From Myxococcota bacterium (GTDB taxonomy: Bacteria > Myxococcota_C > UBA6777): a stretch of DNA of 21,200 bases. Positions within the stretch are counted from its first letter, which is position 1. Every line of letters begins with the position of its first letter. The notes beneath the pieces are model-generated. The model saw only the letters and a program-made list of their open reading frames with translations, was not told the origin of the DNA and searched no databases. Below, piece by piece: positions 20,745-21,200 of the stretch. Position numbers and translations under genes: made by a program. The stretch is taken from assembly GCA_963169055.1 (NCBI GenBank), contig CAUJFU010000142.1:1-21200 (forward strand). Direction: 5' to 3'.

Positions 20745-21200
20745 CGTTTCTGTCTTCCACCTCTCCCACACACCATCATCCCGCAAAAATCACCCCTTGC
20801 TTCTACAATGTTTCAAAACGATGCCGTTGGTTTGATGGGGCGCTGCCCCACGCCCCGCAAGGGAACTGCGTCCCCTTGACCCCGTATCGGCGAAGAGAAC
20901 ACAGGTTTCTTTCACAGACGGCTCTGTCGCTTGAAATACCACGAACACGGGGAGGGTTGGCTACTGCGTCACTCCTGTCCTATAGAAAGATCAAAATTTC
21001 TCTACTCTCTGTCATGTTCTTTGACAAACCATCTTATCCGACCTTGACAACAAACGGCGCTTCGGTTCATGAATAGAGATCGCCGAAAGCATCGATTTGT
21101 CAGCCCACATCGAATCGTTCCGAACTCCTTGGGAGAATCCTACGAAGTGAGCACCACGGAAAAGAACCACCCCCTAACACAATTCGGATTCCGCTTTGAA
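20745..21200. other. Terminal region without a recognisable gene
   Basis: About 455 bases to the window edge. It contains the inverted copy of the three-hairpin element (20834-20892) and otherwise no frame with family-like sequence. Two TTGACA hexamers (21021-21026 and 21044-21049) lack a good -10 at normal spacing, so no promoter is called. A gene could start beyond the edge. Confidence 0.6.
20834..20892 (-). repeat. Three-hairpin dispersed repeat element, copy 2 (inverted)
   Basis: Read on the minus strand, it follows the copy at 5054-5116 closely: CGCCGATACGGGGTCAAGGG, then a 9-bp stem CAAGGGGAC/GTTCCCTTG with loop GCA, then TGGGGC/GCCCCA with loop AGC. The third-hairpin stem differs from copy 1 by a paired change (T-A to C-G), and the second stem by G-C to A-T. 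The structure is therefore kept while the sequence drifts. The first hairpin is less complete here. Confidence 0.85.

Noticed and set aside
21021-21074. Two TTGACA hexamers as rRNA-type promoters near the window end
   Set aside because: The spacing to any TATAAT-like hexamer is wrong for the first. Only a poor TCATGA follows the second.
20678-21076. Plus-strand frame after the tRNA
   Set aside because: It starts within the tRNA and runs through its terminator and a dispersed repeat. No protein-like pattern.
1-21200. CRISPR arrays, IS elements with transposase, prophage or secretion loci
   Set aside because: No regularly spaced 20-40 bp repeats with unique spacers, and no transposase, integrase or structural phage genes were found. 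The repeats present are two-copy tandems or dispersed hairpins.

Overview
The window looks like ordinary chromosome from a Gram-negative-type bacterium with moderate GC (a little over half by eye). It holds about fifteen protein genes and one tRNA. No taxonomic marker is present. The mix of lipid or sugar redox genes, a TPR protein resembling a worn-down STAND regulator, and dispersed hairpin repeats would suit Myxococcota, Bradymonadota or a relative, but that placement is only a low-confidence inference.

Left part (1-8140) is a redox, sugar and lipid region. On the minus strand, an FAD-linked oxidase gene (927-2405) overlaps a classical SDR (116-940). Facing away from them on the plus strand are two very similar extended SDR/epimerase genes in tandem (2711-3736 and 3770-4894), a clear gene duplication. 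Converging on these, minus strand, is a probable transcription unit: CPBP membrane protease (7427-8140), HpnA-like epimerase/dehydrogenase (6376-7377) and GT21-type glycosyltransferase of the ceramide-glucosyltransferase/HpnI group (5145-6284). Together they suggest synthesis or tailoring of a membrane glycolipid (hopanoid, sphingolipid, sterol or polyprenyl-phosphate sugar). The substrate cannot be read from sequence.

Middle part. An aldo/keto reductase (8333-9373) is followed closely by a 567-aa TPR-containing protein (9401-11104). The latter's stop codon overlaps the stop codon of a converging gene. That gene is the last of a five-gene minus-strand cluster (16868 down to 11101): MoxR AAA+ ATPase, DUF58 protein, TgpA-like transglutaminase, a Pro/Ala/Ser-rich single-pass membrane protein, and a membrane-anchored protein with a GrpE-like domain. 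The first three genes are joined by ATGA overlaps and form a known gene set. The last two are the unusual part of the window.

Right part. A GabD1-type succinate-semialdehyde dehydrogenase (17033-18400), a metallophosphoesterase (18679-19731), a YdjA-like nitroreductase (19867-20439), and a tRNA-Asn with a near-consensus sigma70 promoter and an intrinsic terminator. The last 450 bases hold no convincing gene.

Between the genes are two families of short dispersed structured repeats. One is a three-hairpin element (5054-5116 and inverted at 20834-20892, with a hairpin remnant at 15-29). The other is a roughly 125-bp MITE-like palindrome (11788-11911, 18503-18627). Small tandem duplications lie at 25-119, 4871-4962 and 6329-6379. 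GATC is clearly over-represented, and the HIP1-type octamer GCGATCGC occurs six times.
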